Below, in pieces: positions 44,743 through 54,091 of a DNA stretch of 64,000 nt. The position numbers and the translations under genes were made by a program. Origin of the DNA: an uncultured Dyadobacter sp. (GTDB lineage: Bacteria > Bacteroidota > Bacteroidia > Cytophagales > Spirosomataceae); contig NZ_CAMLSE010000010.1 of the NCBI RefSeq assembly GCF_946482605.1, positions 124,001 through 188,000 of the forward strand. The letters are read 5' to 3'. Each line of letters opens with the position of its first letter. Positions within the stretch are counted from its first letter, which is position 1. The notes beneath the pieces are model-generated. The model ran no database searches and was not told where the DNA came from. It saw only the letters and a program-made list of their open reading frames with translations.

Positions 44743-45747
44743 ATGCATTCGCTTAGCAGACGAAAGTTTATTTTCCAATCGGCAACTGCCGGTATCGGTC
44801 TGGGTTTAATGAATCATTTGCCTGCACTGGCCAGGCCAGCCGAGGGTAAAAGAGTCGGGATTATAGGACTGGATACCTCCCATGCCATTGCATTCGCCAA
44901 AGCATTGAATGCCGCGCAACCCGATCCGGTTTACGATGGCTATAAAGTGGTAGCCGCCTACCCTTACGGCAGCAAGGACATCGAGTCGAGCACGAAGCGC
45001 ATTCCCGGTTATATAGAGGAAGTAAAGAAAATGGGCGTCGAAATCGTCGGTTCGATCAAGGAGTTACTGGGCAAAACGGATGTGATCCTGCTCGAAACCA
45101 ACGACGGCCGCCTGCATTTGGAACAGGCTTTGGAAGTTTTCAAAGCGGGAAAAAAAATGTTTATCGACAAACCCGTCGCCGCTTCGCTCTCCGATACATT
45201 GAAAATTTACGAAGCTTCCAAAAAATACAATATCCCTATTTTCACTGCCTCTTCGCTGCGGTACATCAAGGGTATCGAAAGCATTGACAAGAAAAAGGTG
45301 CTCGGAGCCGATACGTATAGCCCTGCCGTTCTTGAAAAAACACACCCTGATTTCTTCTGGTATGGCATCCACGGCGTCGAAACGCTTTACACGGTGATGG
45401 GCACCGGCTGCAAGAGTGTTACCCGAGTCAATACGCCGAATACTGACATTGTAGTGGGTATTTGGGGTGATGGGCGTACAGGCACTTTCCGCGGTACACG
45501 CACAGGCAAGCACGATTACGGCGGCACTGTTTTCACCGAGGATGGCAACAAAGTATTAGGGCCTTATGGTGGCTATGAGCCGCTTTTAGTCGATATTATT
45601 AAATATTTCAAAACCGGGGAAGTACCGGTTACACCCGAAGAGACCATTGAAATATTCGCTTTCATGGAAGCAGCCGATGAAAGCAAGCGCCAGGGAGGCA
45701 AGAGCGTGACGCTGGAAAGCGTACTCAGCAAGGCCGCCAAAAAATAG
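44743..45747 (+). CDS. Tat-exported Gfo/Idh/MocA-like oxidoreductase
   Basis: Protein of 334 residues. The start at 44743 gives a twin-arginine signal (SRRKFIF, then a hydrophobic stretch to PALARP). The Rossmann part starts at RVGIIGLDTSHAIAFAKAL. FIDKPVAASLSDTLKIYEASKKYN is the conserved EKP-like segment with Asp-Lys-Pro. It probably oxidises or reduces a sugar hydroxyl with a bound nicotinamide cofactor, folded before export. First gene of the run; the aminotransferase gene follows by 31 bases. Confidence 0.85.
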   Translation: MHSLSRRKFIFQSATAGIGLGLMNHLPALARPAEGKRVGIIGLDTSHAIAFAKALNAAQPDPVYDGYKVVAAYPYGSKDIESSTKRIPGYIEEVKKMGVEIVGSIKELLGKTDVILLETNDGRLHLEQALEVFKAGKKMFIDKPVAASLSDTLKIYEASKKYNIPIFTASSLRYIKGIESIDKKKVLGADTYSPAVLEKTHPDFFWYGIHGVETLYTVMGTGCKSVTRVNTPNTDIVVGIWGDGRTGTFRGTRTGKHDYGGTVFTEDGNKVLGPYGGYEPLLVDIIKYFKTGEVPVTPEETIEIFAFMEAADESKRQGGKSVTLESVLSKAAKK

Positions 45748-45778
45748 ATTCCTGAATCAACCCTTAATCCATTGTCCC

Positions 45779-47170
45779 ATGAAGGCATTCAGCTCCAAAT
45801 TGTCGCGAAGAACGTTTTTGAAACAGAATTCACTGGCAGGGCTGGGTGTGGCCCTGGCCTCATCGTCAATGGCCGGTTCGCTTACGGTTCCATCCAAAGC
45901 GGCGCAGGTGCCGGCAATATTAGGCGGGCCGTCGGCCTGGGCTGAGGACAAATGGCCCATCTGGCCGCAATGGAACCCGGCGACGGACGAAAAACAACTG
46001 CTGGAAGTCGTGCGGAGCGGTATCTGGTCGCGGGCCGACGTCGTGACGCAGTTTGAGAAGGAATGGGCGGCGGCTTTGAATGTGAAGCGCAGCCTTGCCG
46101 TCGTAAATGGCACTAATGCATTGGTGATCGCGATCAACCAGCTCGGCATCGGGGCGGGCGATGAGGTGCTGGTGCCGCCCTACACGTTTATCGCATCGGT
46201 TTCGTCGATTTTGTCCAATGGCGCGATGCCGGTTTTTGTGGACATCGATGCGGAAACTTTTCAGATCGATCCTGCCAAAATAGAAGCTAAAATTACGCCG
46301 CGCACCAAAGCCATTATGGCCGTGCACGTGCTGGGGTTGCCCGTGGATATGGACCGCATTATGGCCATTGCCAAAAAGCACAAACTCCTCGTGATCGAAG
46401 ATGCCTGCCAGGCGCATTTAGCCGAATATGATAAAAAGAAGGTAGGCACGATTGGCAATGTGGGCTGTTTCAGTTTTCAAAACTCCAAAAACCTGCCCAT
46501 TGGCGAAGGCGGGGCTATTGTGAGCAACGATGAGCATTTTATGGACTTGTGCTATTCGTATCACAATTTCGGGAACCCCTATGGAACGGCGGTCGGCTCG
46601 GTGAGCACCGGCAGCGTAATGCAGGGTACCAAACTGCGGTTTTCGGAATACCAGGCGGCGATCGGCATTGCGCAACTGAAACGGCTCGATGCGCAAACGA
46701 CCACGCGCAATGAGAATGCAGCTTACCTTAAATCGCTGATTAAAGACATTCCGGGCATTGTGCCTTATAAGTTATACGACAAAGTCAACCGCGGCGCTTT
46801 TCACCTGTTCGCGTTCCGTTATCAAAAGGATGGTTTCAAAGGACTTTCGCGGGATAGTTTTATCAAAGCGGTGAAAGCGGAAGGCGTGCCGTGCATGAGT
46901 GGCTATTCGACTTTGAATACGCAACCGTTTTTAGGTGAAACATTCAAATCGGAGAACTACCGACGCATGTACCCGAAGGAAATGCTCGATATTAACCGAT
47001 ACAATGAGCAGAACAAATGCCCGGTGAACGACAAAATCTGTAATGAAGAAGCCATCTGGTTCACGCAAAATATGCTCCTCGGCACAAAGGATGATATGAA
47101 AGCCATCGCCTCGGCCATTGAAAAAGTGCACCATAACGTCGACAAAATCAAAACATTGGGACAAAAATGA
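45779..47170 (+). CDS. Tat-exported DegT/DnrJ/EryC1/StrS aminotransferase
   Basis: Pyridoxal-phosphate aminotransferase of 463 residues preceded by a clear twin-arginine signal (SRRTFLK at 9-15, hydrophobic to about 35). Cofactor lysine: Lys237 in FSFQNSKNLPIGEGG. Other family marks are NGTNALVIAINQLGIG, PPYTFIAS and VIEDACQAHLAEYDKKKVGT. Members usually aminate keto-sugars in the cytosol; export of the folded, PLP-loaded enzyme to the periplasm is the odd feature. It overlaps the next gene by four bases, so it is translationally coupled. Confidence 0.9.
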   Translation: MKAFSSKLSRRTFLKQNSLAGLGVALASSSMAGSLTVPSKAAQVPAILGGPSAWAEDKWPIWPQWNPATDEKQLLEVVRSGIWSRADVVTQFEKEWAAALNVKRSLAVVNGTNALVIAINQLGIGAGDEVLVPPYTFIASVSSILSNGAMPVFVDIDAETFQIDPAKIEAKITPRTKAIMAVHVLGLPVDMDRIMAIAKKHKLLVIEDACQAHLAEYDKKKVGTIGNVGCFSFQNSKNLPIGEGGAIVSNDEHFMDLCYSYHNFGNPYGTAVGSVSTGSVMQGTKLRFSEYQAAIGIAQLKRLDAQTTTRNENAAYLKSLIKDIPGIVPYKLYDKVNRGAFHLFAFRYQKDGFKGLSRDSFIKAVKAEGVPCMSGYSTLNTQPFLGETFKSENYRRMYPKEMLDINRYNEQNKCPVNDKICNEEAIWFTQNMLLGTKDDMKAIASAIEKVHHNVDKIKTLGQK

Positions 47171-48534
47171 GGATCGCACTTGCACTGACATTGCTGCTCT
47201 TGACATTTGTCCCCGCCCACGCGCAAGGCTGGAAAGCGGGTGTAGCCAAAGTGGCGATTACCCCCGCCGAACCGATGTGGATGGCTGGTTTCGCGGCGCG
47301 TACGCACGCGTCCGAAGGCAAGCTGCATGATATTTGGGCCAAAGCATTGGCCATTCAGGATGCGGGCGGCAAGCAGGCCGTGCTCATTACAACAGATTTA
47401 TTGGGTTTTCCCAAAGCAATGTCCGATGAGATTCGGACGAAAATCAACGCCCGCTACAAACTTTCCAAGGCACAGATTATTCTCAACAGTTCGCACACGC
47501 ATTCCGGGCCGGTGCTTGGAGCTGCATTGTCGGACATTTACCCGATAACTGAAAGTGACCAAAAGAAAATTGACCAGTATTCGGCCAAACTCATTGAGCA
47601 AATTGTGTCGCTAACCGGCGAGGCATTGAAAGCACTGCAACCCGCCACAATCGAGACGAAAAATGGCGTGACGCGCTTCCAGGTAAACCGTCGCAACAAC
47701 GACGCGGCGACATTGGACCGGCTTACTGAAATCACCGGCCCCGGTGACCCGGCTGTGCCTGTGTTGAAAGTTTCGGATGCAAAAGGTAAAATCATCGCCA
47801 TTGCATTTGGTTATGCTTGCCATCCGACGGTTTTGGACGGTTACCAGTTTTCGGGCGACTACCCCGGCTGGGCGCAGATTGAACTGGAAAAACTGTATCC
47901 AGACGCCACCGCATTGTTTTTCCAGGGCGCGGGAGCGGACCAGAATCCATTGCCAAGGCACACCGTTCCGCTGGCCATTCAATATGGTAAAACACTTGCG
48001 GCAGCGGTAGAGCGGGTATTAAGTGAAGAAATGAAGCCATTGGCACCGCAGCTTTCTACGGCGTATCATGAGGTAACCCTCTCATTAACCACGGCTCCTA
48101 CCCGACAGCAACTTTCGGCGATGGCTGAAAAAACAACCGGTTACCAGCAGAAATGGGCGAAACGGATGATCGCGCAGATCGACGGAAAGAAGCCGTTCCA
48201 AACGTCCTACCCTTTTCCGTTGCAGGTTTGGAAGCTCGGCGACCAGGCCATTATGGCCCTCGGCGGCGAGCTGGTGGTGGATTATGCGATTAATTTGAAG
48301 AAAATATTTGGCCAGGACACATTTGTAATGGGGTATTCCAATGATGTGATGACCTACATTCCGAGCACGACCATCCTGCGCGAGGGCGGTTACGAGGGCG
48401 AAGTGGCGGCCATTGTGTACGGCCTGCCCGCAACCTGGGCATCGGACGTCGAAATTGAAATACTGAACGGCATGGTGCAACTGGCGAAGCAAGCCGGGGT
48501 CGCCAAGCCGGAATCCAGGGTTATCAAGAATTAG
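47167..48534 (+). CDS. Neutral/alkaline ceramidase-like hydrolase
   Basis: Exported protein of 455 residues with a signal peptide ending AHAQ. The N-terminal segments GVAKVAITPAEPMWMAGFAAR, VLITTDLLGF and ILNSSHTHSGPVLG match the neutral-ceramidase N-terminal domain, including the zinc-binding HTHSGP histidines and a later YACHPTVL. It is shorter than true ceramidases. In sugar-utilisation loci such proteins may hydrolyse an amide, for example an N-acyl group, on a sugar; this is inference. ATGA overlap with the aminotransferase gene. Confidence 0.85.
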   Translation: MRIALALTLLLLTFVPAHAQGWKAGVAKVAITPAEPMWMAGFAARTHASEGKLHDIWAKALAIQDAGGKQAVLITTDLLGFPKAMSDEIRTKINARYKLSKAQIILNSSHTHSGPVLGAALSDIYPITESDQKKIDQYSAKLIEQIVSLTGEALKALQPATIETKNGVTRFQVNRRNNDAATLDRLTEITGPGDPAVPVLKVSDAKGKIIAIAFGYACHPTVLDGYQFSGDYPGWAQIELEKLYPDATALFFQGAGADQNPLPRHTVPLAIQYGKTLAAAVERVLSEEMKPLAPQLSTAYHEVTLSLTTAPTRQQLSAMAEKTTGYQQKWAKRMIAQIDGKKPFQTSYPFPLQVWKLGDQAIMALGGELVVDYAINLKKIFGQDTFVMGYSNDVMTYIPSTTILREGGYEGEVAAIVYGLPATWASDVEIEILNGMVQLAKQAGVAKPESRVIKN

Positions 48535-48581
48535 TGTTTATCCAAAGTCTGCCTCTTTCCGTGAACAGTATCGATTATTCC

Positions 48582-49877
48582 ATGAACTTTGAACCGCTGG
48601 CCGAACCGAAAACTTTGATCGCGAAGCATTACTATTCGGGCTTCTCACGTGCCCATGACACGTATAATGCGCTCTCGGCCGCGAGCGACGGGAAGATTTA
48701 CTACCTGCTATCGTCGGATAACCATGAAGTCGGCGGGCAGATGTTTGTCTACGACCCGACCAGGGACGCCACCACTTTCCTCGGCGACTTGACAGAAATT
48801 TGTGGTGAAAGCCATTTGAAAGCCATTCCGCAAGGCAAAAGTCACGTGCGCTTTTACGAAAGAAACGGGAAGCTCTATTTCTCCACGCACGTGGGTTACT
48901 ACCAGCTCATCGACGGCATGGACCGCCTTCCCGAGCAGGCGCCAGAGGGTTATGCATTGTACCCGGGTGGGCATTTTATCTCTTACGACCTCCAAACCGG
49001 CGCATTCGAAAACCTGGCGTTGGTACCGAATGGCGAAGGCATGGTATCCATGACGATGGACCGCGACCGGGGGCATTTGTACGGCATTACCTGGCCTTAC
49101 GGCAATTTTGTCCATTATGATGCTGAAAGCAATATCCTGAAAAACCTCGGCCCAGTTTCGCACAAAGGCGAAGCGGGCACGCCGGGCACCGATTTCCGGT
49201 CGCTATGCCGGTCTTTGTTTGTAGATGCGGAGCTGGGCGATGTGTATTTCTCAACCGCCGACGGAGATATTTTCACTTACAACCCTGAAACGCAAATCCT
49301 TCACAAACTCGAAAATGTAGATCTGCGGCTTGATTATTTCGGCAAATACGACCCGACGCGCCCGGGCAGCATGTGTTACAACTGGCGAAAGATATTCTGG
49401 CATCCCAAAGAGCAAGTTGCGTATGGTGTGCACGGCAATTCGGGTTACCTCTTCCGTTTTGACCCTCGCGGGGAGAAAATTGAACTGGTCGAGCGCATTA
49501 CCTCCGAGCCTTCCCGCAAAAGCGGCATGTTCGATCAGTTCAGTTATGGCTACCTCGGTTTCCAGCTTGGGCCGGATGGCCAGACGATCTATTACCTCAC
49601 CGGCGGGCCTATTTATGAGCAGGGTAAGCGTTTGAAAGGCGAAGATCAGATAGCGAAAGGCGCGGCGCGCGGACTGGAAAATCTGCATTTAATTACTTAT
49701 CATTTACCCACCCATACCTATAAAGACCACGGGGCGATCTTTTATGAAGACGGCGAACGGCCTACTTATGTGAACTCCATTGCCGTGGGCGCTGATGGCA
49801 GCATTTACACCCTCGCGCGTTTCGAGCAGGATGGAAAGATCATTCAAGACCTTGTCAAGATCCCTAACCCGTTTTAA
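48582..49877 (+). CDS. Propeller-like protein of unknown function
   Basis: Protein of 431 residues if it starts at ATG 48582 (MNFEPLAEPKTLIA). A GTG at 48534 overlapping the previous stop is possible and would add 16 residues. Repeated blade-like units are visible: GKIYYLLSSDN, GKLYFSTHVG, GHLYGITWPYG, GDVYFSTADGDIFTYNPET, QTIYYLTGG and GSIYTLARF. These suggest a six- or seven-bladed beta-propeller. No signal peptide was seen. Its place between exported enzymes suggests a role in sugar binding or lyase-like catalysis, but no family was recognised. Confidence 0.78.
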   Translation: MNFEPLAEPKTLIAKHYYSGFSRAHDTYNALSAASDGKIYYLLSSDNHEVGGQMFVYDPTRDATTFLGDLTEICGESHLKAIPQGKSHVRFYERNGKLYFSTHVGYYQLIDGMDRLPEQAPEGYALYPGGHFISYDLQTGAFENLALVPNGEGMVSMTMDRDRGHLYGITWPYGNFVHYDAESNILKNLGPVSHKGEAGTPGTDFRSLCRSLFVDAELGDVYFSTADGDIFTYNPETQILHKLENVDLRLDYFGKYDPTRPGSMCYNWRKIFWHPKEQVAYGVHGNSGYLFRFDPRGEKIELVERITSEPSRKSGMFDQFSYGYLGFQLGPDGQTIYYLTGGPIYEQGKRLKGEDQIAKGAARGLENLHLITYHLPTHTYKDHGAIFYEDGERPTYVNSIAVGADGSIYTLARFEQDGKIIQDLVKIPNPF

Positions 49878-49906
49878 TACTAAACCAGACATTAATCTTT
49901 ACGCAA

Positions 49907-51304
49907 ATGAACAACTCAACTGAAAATAACCCATCCGGCGATCTTGGCGGTGACGACCGCCGCGGTAACGACCGTAGAGACTTTATTAAAAAGTCACTGG
50001 CAGGAAGCGCATTATTGACTTTTGGTGGCGTATTGCCCGGTTTTAGTCCGAAAAGCTATGCTAAAATCCTCGGTGCCAATGAAAAGGTACGCGTAGGCAT
50101 GATGGGCGTGAACAGCCGCGGGCTTGCATTAGCGACCAACTATGCATTGCAGCCGAACTGCGAAGTCGTGTCTATTTCGGACGTCGATACCCGCGCCGCC
50201 GAGAAATGCATCGGCATTGTACACGACACGCAAAAATCCAAGCCCGCAAATATCCCCGATTTCCGCAAGGCGCTTGAAAACAAGGATATGGATGCATTGG
50301 TAGTGGCCGCACCCGATCACTGGCATGCACCGGCCGCCATTCTGGCTTCCAAGGCGGGTAAGCACGTATATTTGGAAAAACCTTGCAGCCACAACCCGCA
50401 CGAAGGAGAACTGCTTGTGGCGGTGGCTAAGAAATACAAGAATGTGATCCAGATGGGCAACCAGCGTCGATCATGGCCTAATGTAGCTGCGGGGATCAAG
50501 GAAGTGCACGATGGCGTGATCGGTCGCCCGTATTTCGCAAAAGGCTGGTATACCAACAACCGGGCTTCCATTGGCATAGGCAAAGAAACCGCCGTGCCTT
50601 CGTGGCTGGATTACGAACTTTGGCAAGGTCCCGCACCACGTCGCGCATTCAAAGACAACCTCGTGCATTACAACTGGCACTGGTTCTGGAACTGGGGCAC
50701 CGGCGAAGCGCTCAACAACGGCACCCACATGCTCGACCTCATGCGCTGGGGCCTGCAAGTGGATTTCCCGACGCGCGTAACATCCTCCGGAGGCCGATTC
50801 CGGTATAAAGACGACTGGGAAACACCGGACACCCAGGTAATCAACCTCGAATTTGCGAACAATACCGCCATGACCTGGGAAGGCCGCAGCTGCAACGGGC
50901 GCACCATCGAAGGCAGCAGCGTGGGAGTGGTGTTTTATGGAGAAAAAGGCTCGGTACAAATCGGCGAAGGCAATAACTACCAGATTTACGGCCTCGATAA
51001 TAAACTGATAAAGGATGTGAAGAACGATCTTAAGATCGATCCGCTGAATAAAATGAACCCTTCACAGAGCCTTGACGCCTTTCATATTCAAAACTTCTTT
51101 GACGGAATCAAAAAAGGCACACCGCTGGCAGCGGAGATCGTCGGCGGGCACCAGAGTACTTTGCTGGCGCAGCTGGGGAATATCGCGATACGCTCCGGCG
51201 AGACTTTAAATATCGACCCGACCAACGGACATATTAAAGGGAGCAAGGCAGCTGAGAAGTTCTGGAAGCGGGAGTATCAGAAGGGTTGGGAACCGACGGT
51301 ATAG
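49907..51304 (+). CDS. Tat-exported Gfo/Idh/MocA oxidoreductase
   Basis: Oxidoreductase of 465 residues with a twin-arginine signal (NDRRDFIKKS at 21-30, then hydrophobic). The Rossmann domain begins near residue 65 (VRVGMMGVNSRGLALATNYA), followed by PDHWHAPAAILASKAGKHVYLEKPCSHN, containing the catalytic-type Glu-Lys-Pro. The C-terminal half includes NGTHMLDLMRWGL. This is the common Bacteroidota exported GFO type, likely using a tightly bound NAD(P). It may supply a 3-keto-type sugar for the exported aminotransferase; that link is inference. Confidence 0.92.
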   Translation: MNNSTENNPSGDLGGDDRRGNDRRDFIKKSLAGSALLTFGGVLPGFSPKSYAKILGANEKVRVGMMGVNSRGLALATNYALQPNCEVVSISDVDTRAAEKCIGIVHDTQKSKPANIPDFRKALENKDMDALVVAAPDHWHAPAAILASKAGKHVYLEKPCSHNPHEGELLVAVAKKYKNVIQMGNQRRSWPNVAAGIKEVHDGVIGRPYFAKGWYTNNRASIGIGKETAVPSWLDYELWQGPAPRRAFKDNLVHYNWHWFWNWGTGEALNNGTHMLDLMRWGLQVDFPTRVTSSGGRFRYKDDWETPDTQVINLEFANNTAMTWEGRSCNGRTIEGSSVGVVFYGEKGSVQIGEGNNYQIYGLDNKLIKDVKNDLKIDPLNKMNPSQSLDAFHIQNFFDGIKKGTPLAAEIVGGHQSTLLAQLGNIAIRSGETLNIDPTNGHIKGSKAAEKFWKREYQKGWEPTV

Positions 51305-51344
51305 CCTTATACCTTTGGGTTAAAACCCGCATACTACATCACAC

Positions 51345-51382
51345 GGCTTCTAACCCAGGGTTTAAACCCTGGGTTAGAAGCC
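51345..51382. repeat. 38-base perfect palindrome (REP-like)
   Basis: Two 19-base arms GGCTTCTAACCCAGGGTTT and their complement meet with no loop. A smaller GGGTTAAAACCC lies just upstream at about 51317. It sits between the oxidoreductase and transporter genes. It lacks a T run, so it looks like an extragenic palindromic repeat rather than a terminator. Confidence 0.7.
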
Positions 51383-51401
51383 ACACCCCCAAGATAGCTC
51401 A

Positions 51402-52724
51402 ATGAAAAGCGAAGCGATTGCCATCAAAGTACAAGATTTGACGAAGCGGGAAACGATGATCTCGATTTTCCTGATCGGCCTGATGTTCTTTATTTTCGGT
51501 TTTGTGTCGTGGGTCAACTCCATATTGATCCCCTATTTCAAAATTGCCTGCGAACTGACGAGCTTTCAGGCTTATCTCGTCGCATTTGCATTTTACATTG
51601 CTTACTTCGTGATGTCGGTGCCTTCTTCTTATTTATTAAAGGCTGTTGGTTTTAAAAAAGGGATGATGATCGGCTTCTGGGCGATGGCTCTGGGCGCATT
51701 CATTTTCGTGCCTGCTGCGATGTCTCGGACTTACGAGATCTTCCTGATGGGCCTTTTCACGATCGGAATCGGCCTGGCCATTCTCCAAACGGCGGCCAAT
51801 CCCTACATTACCATCCTCGGCGCCAAGGACCGCGCGGCGCAGCGGATCAGTATCATGGGCATTTGCAACAAAGCCGCCGGCATTCTCTCGCCTATCGTAT
51901 TTGCGGCTGTGATTTTGAAGCCTACTGACACAGATCTCTTTGCCCAGCTTGGCACGATGAGCGATGCGGAACGCAGCGCGGCATTGGATGAGCTGATCCG
52001 TAGGGTGATCAATCCTTACATTGGCCTCGGCACATTCCTGTTTGCCTTAGGTTATCTGGTTTTCAAATCTCCATTGCCCGAAATCGATACCGAGCATGAA
52101 ACCCAGGAAATCGCCTCCGCTAATGCGGGTAAGAAAAGCATTTTCGACTTTCCGCACCTGATTCTGGGCGCATTGGCGATCTTCCTGCACGTAGGCACGC
52201 AAGTGATCGCGATCGATACCATTATCGGTTATGCCAACTCCATGGGCATTGATTTGCTGGAAGCGAAGGTTTTCCCTTCCTACACGCTGTTCTGCACCAT
52301 TTGCGGGTATTTGATTGGGATTACGGTTATTCCAAAATTCATCAGCCAGGTGAATGCGCTACGGATCTGCACATTGCTCGGGACCATTTTTACATTACTC
52401 ATCATTTTTACGAAAGGAGAAGTGAATTTCCTCGGGCACACCACCGACATTTCTATCTGGTTCGTCGTGCTGCTTGGATTAGCCAACTCACTCGTGTGGG
52501 CGGGCATCTGGCCGCTGGCCCTTGATGATCTTGGGCGGTTTACGAAGCTCGGTGCCTCCGTCATGATCATGGGCCTCTGCGGGAATGCGATTATGCCACT
52601 TTTCTACGGGCATTTCGCGGATGTAGTGAATGTGCGGGAGGCTTATTGGGTTCTGTTGCCCTGCTATTTGTATCTGGTTTTTTATGCGGTGAAGGGGCAT
52701 AAACTGCGGAAATGGGGTTTTTAA
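51402..52724 (+). CDS. FHS-family sugar/H+ symporter (FucP/NagP-like)
   Basis: Inner-membrane major-facilitator protein of 440 residues with about 12 membrane segments. The FHS-type opening (ISIFLIGLMFFIFGFVSWVN, residues 21-40) and the TAANPYITILG motif near residue 137 are typical. The central loop is at about 220-235. Given NagA and NagB downstream, N-acetylglucosamine or a related amino sugar is the likely cargo; the family also carries fucose, glucose and galactose. Confidence 0.9.
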   Translation: MKSEAIAIKVQDLTKRETMISIFLIGLMFFIFGFVSWVNSILIPYFKIACELTSFQAYLVAFAFYIAYFVMSVPSSYLLKAVGFKKGMMIGFWAMALGAFIFVPAAMSRTYEIFLMGLFTIGIGLAILQTAANPYITILGAKDRAAQRISIMGICNKAAGILSPIVFAAVILKPTDTDLFAQLGTMSDAERSAALDELIRRVINPYIGLGTFLFALGYLVFKSPLPEIDTEHETQEIASANAGKKSIFDFPHLILGALAIFLHVGTQVIAIDTIIGYANSMGIDLLEAKVFPSYTLFCTICGYLIGITVIPKFISQVNALRICTLLGTIFTLLIIFTKGEVNFLGHTTDISIWFVVLLGLANSLVWAGIWPLALDDLGRFTKLGASVMIMGLCGNAIMPLFYGHFADVVNVREAYWVLLPCYLYLVFYAVKGHKLRKWGF

Positions 52725-52758
52725 AAACGCGACAAAAACATCCCTTGACATTAATTTA

Positions 52759-52866
52759 TTACGGTGCGCTGCACCTAATTACCAATTATCGATCATCGAC
52801 CCATCTACAAATATTACGGTGCTCTGCACCTTGACGTGAAGGTGCAGAGCACCGTGATATTTGTAG
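52759..52866. repeat. REP-like palindrome with a partial second copy
   Basis: The main element, 52805-52866, has two 28-base arms with one mismatch around a six-base loop; its core reads ACGGTGCTCTGCACC. A partial copy, TTACGGTGCGCTGCACC, lies at 52759-52776. The element ends 20 bases before the nagA start, so an ATG at 52836, inside its right arm, is not the gene start. It might stem-loop in the polycistronic mRNA. Confidence 0.7.
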
Positions 52867-52886
52867 ACCGGAATAATTGTAACAAA

Positions 52887-54077
52887 ATGCGATTAAAAAT
52901 TATAAACGGAACCATCATTACCCCCTACCGCTACATCCGGAATGGGACGGTTTTGGTTGAGGACGGGGTGATTGTAGGCATTGAAACCCGCGACGTCGAT
53001 TTCCCGGATGCCGAAGTCATCGACGCCGAAGGACATTACGTCGCCCCCGGCTTTATTGACCTGCATATCCACGGCGGGGGCGGGCATGATTTCATGGATG
53101 GCAGCGTGGAGGCGTTTTTGAAGATTGCTGAAACCCATGCGCAATATGGTACCACCGCGATGGTACCGACCACATTGACGGCCGAAAAAGAGGATTTGCT
53201 CGAAACGCTGGATTTCTATGAGAAGGCCAATGCAGCCAATGCGAATGGCGCGCAGTTCCTCGGAATACATTTGGAAGGGCCCTATTTCGCATTGAGCCAG
53301 CGGGGTGCGCAGGACCCGCGGTATATCCGCAATCCCGATCCTGCGGAGTATGAAGAAGTGTTGGCCTATTCCAATTCCATTACCCGTTGGAGCGCGGCGC
53401 CGGAGCTGCCGGGGGCTATTGATTTTGGCAAAAGATTAAAACAAAAAGGCATTCTGGCAGCGGTGGCGCATACCGATGCGATTTACGAGGATGTGCTGGA
53501 AGCGTACGAAAACGGCTACACGCTGGCAACGCACCTGTACTCGGCCATGTCGGGGGTGACGCGCAGGAATGCGTTCCGGTACGCAGGCACGATCGAGAGC
53601 GCTTTTTTGCTCGATATGGATGTGGAAATCATCGCCGACGGTGTGCATTTACCCGCGCCGCTTTTGAAACTCATTGTTAAAATCAAAGGTCCCGACCGCA
53701 TTGCATTAATCACCGACGCGATGCGCGCTGCGGGAATGCCGGAAGGCGAGAGTATGCTTGGTTCGTTGAAAAACGGGTTGAAAGTGATCGTCGAGGATGG
53801 CGTAGCGAAGCTTCCTGACCGCACTTCATTCGCCGGAAGCGTGTCCACGGCCGACCGCCTGGTGCGCACGATGGTGAATATGGCCGACGTGTCGCTGCTC
53901 GACGCTGTGCGCATGGCCACCGCCACGCCCGCACGCATTATGGGCGTACACGAGCGCAAGGGCACGCTCGTAGCAGGCAAAGACGCCGATATCGTCATTT
54001 TCGACGCCGACATCCGCATTCGAAGGACCATTATCAAAGGAAAAACGATATACCTAAACGCGATACCCCAAACTTAA
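52887..54077 (+). CDS. nagA: N-acetylglucosamine-6-phosphate deacetylase
   Basis: Amidohydrolase of 396 residues; start at 52887 (MRLKIINGTIITPY). Metal-binding His60 and His62 in GFIDLHIHGGGG; Glu in HLEGPYFALSQRGAQ near residue 130; VAHTDA and THLYSAMSG histidines; catalytic Asp in LITDAMRAAGMPEG near residue 275. Converts GlcNAc-6-P to glucosamine-6-P and acetate in the cytosol. NagB follows by 14 bases and carries out the next step. The usual kinase (or PTS) that makes the 6-phosphate is not in the window. Confidence 0.94.
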   Translation: MRLKIINGTIITPYRYIRNGTVLVEDGVIVGIETRDVDFPDAEVIDAEGHYVAPGFIDLHIHGGGGHDFMDGSVEAFLKIAETHAQYGTTAMVPTTLTAEKEDLLETLDFYEKANAANANGAQFLGIHLEGPYFALSQRGAQDPRYIRNPDPAEYEEVLAYSNSITRWSAAPELPGAIDFGKRLKQKGILAAVAHTDAIYEDVLEAYENGYTLATHLYSAMSGVTRRNAFRYAGTIESAFLLDMDVEIIADGVHLPAPLLKLIVKIKGPDRIALITDAMRAAGMPEGESMLGSLKNGLKVIVEDGVAKLPDRTSFAGSVSTADRLVRTMVNMADVSLLDAVRMATATPARIMGVHERKGTLVAGKDADIVIFDADIRIRRTIIKGKTIYLNAIPQT

Positions 54078-54091
54078 CCTACCACAAAAAA

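Noticed and set aside
52836..52886. Start of nagA at ATG 52836
   Set aside because: The first codons would be encoded by the right arm of the REP-like palindrome; NagA proteins start near the MRLKIINGTI segment at 52887.
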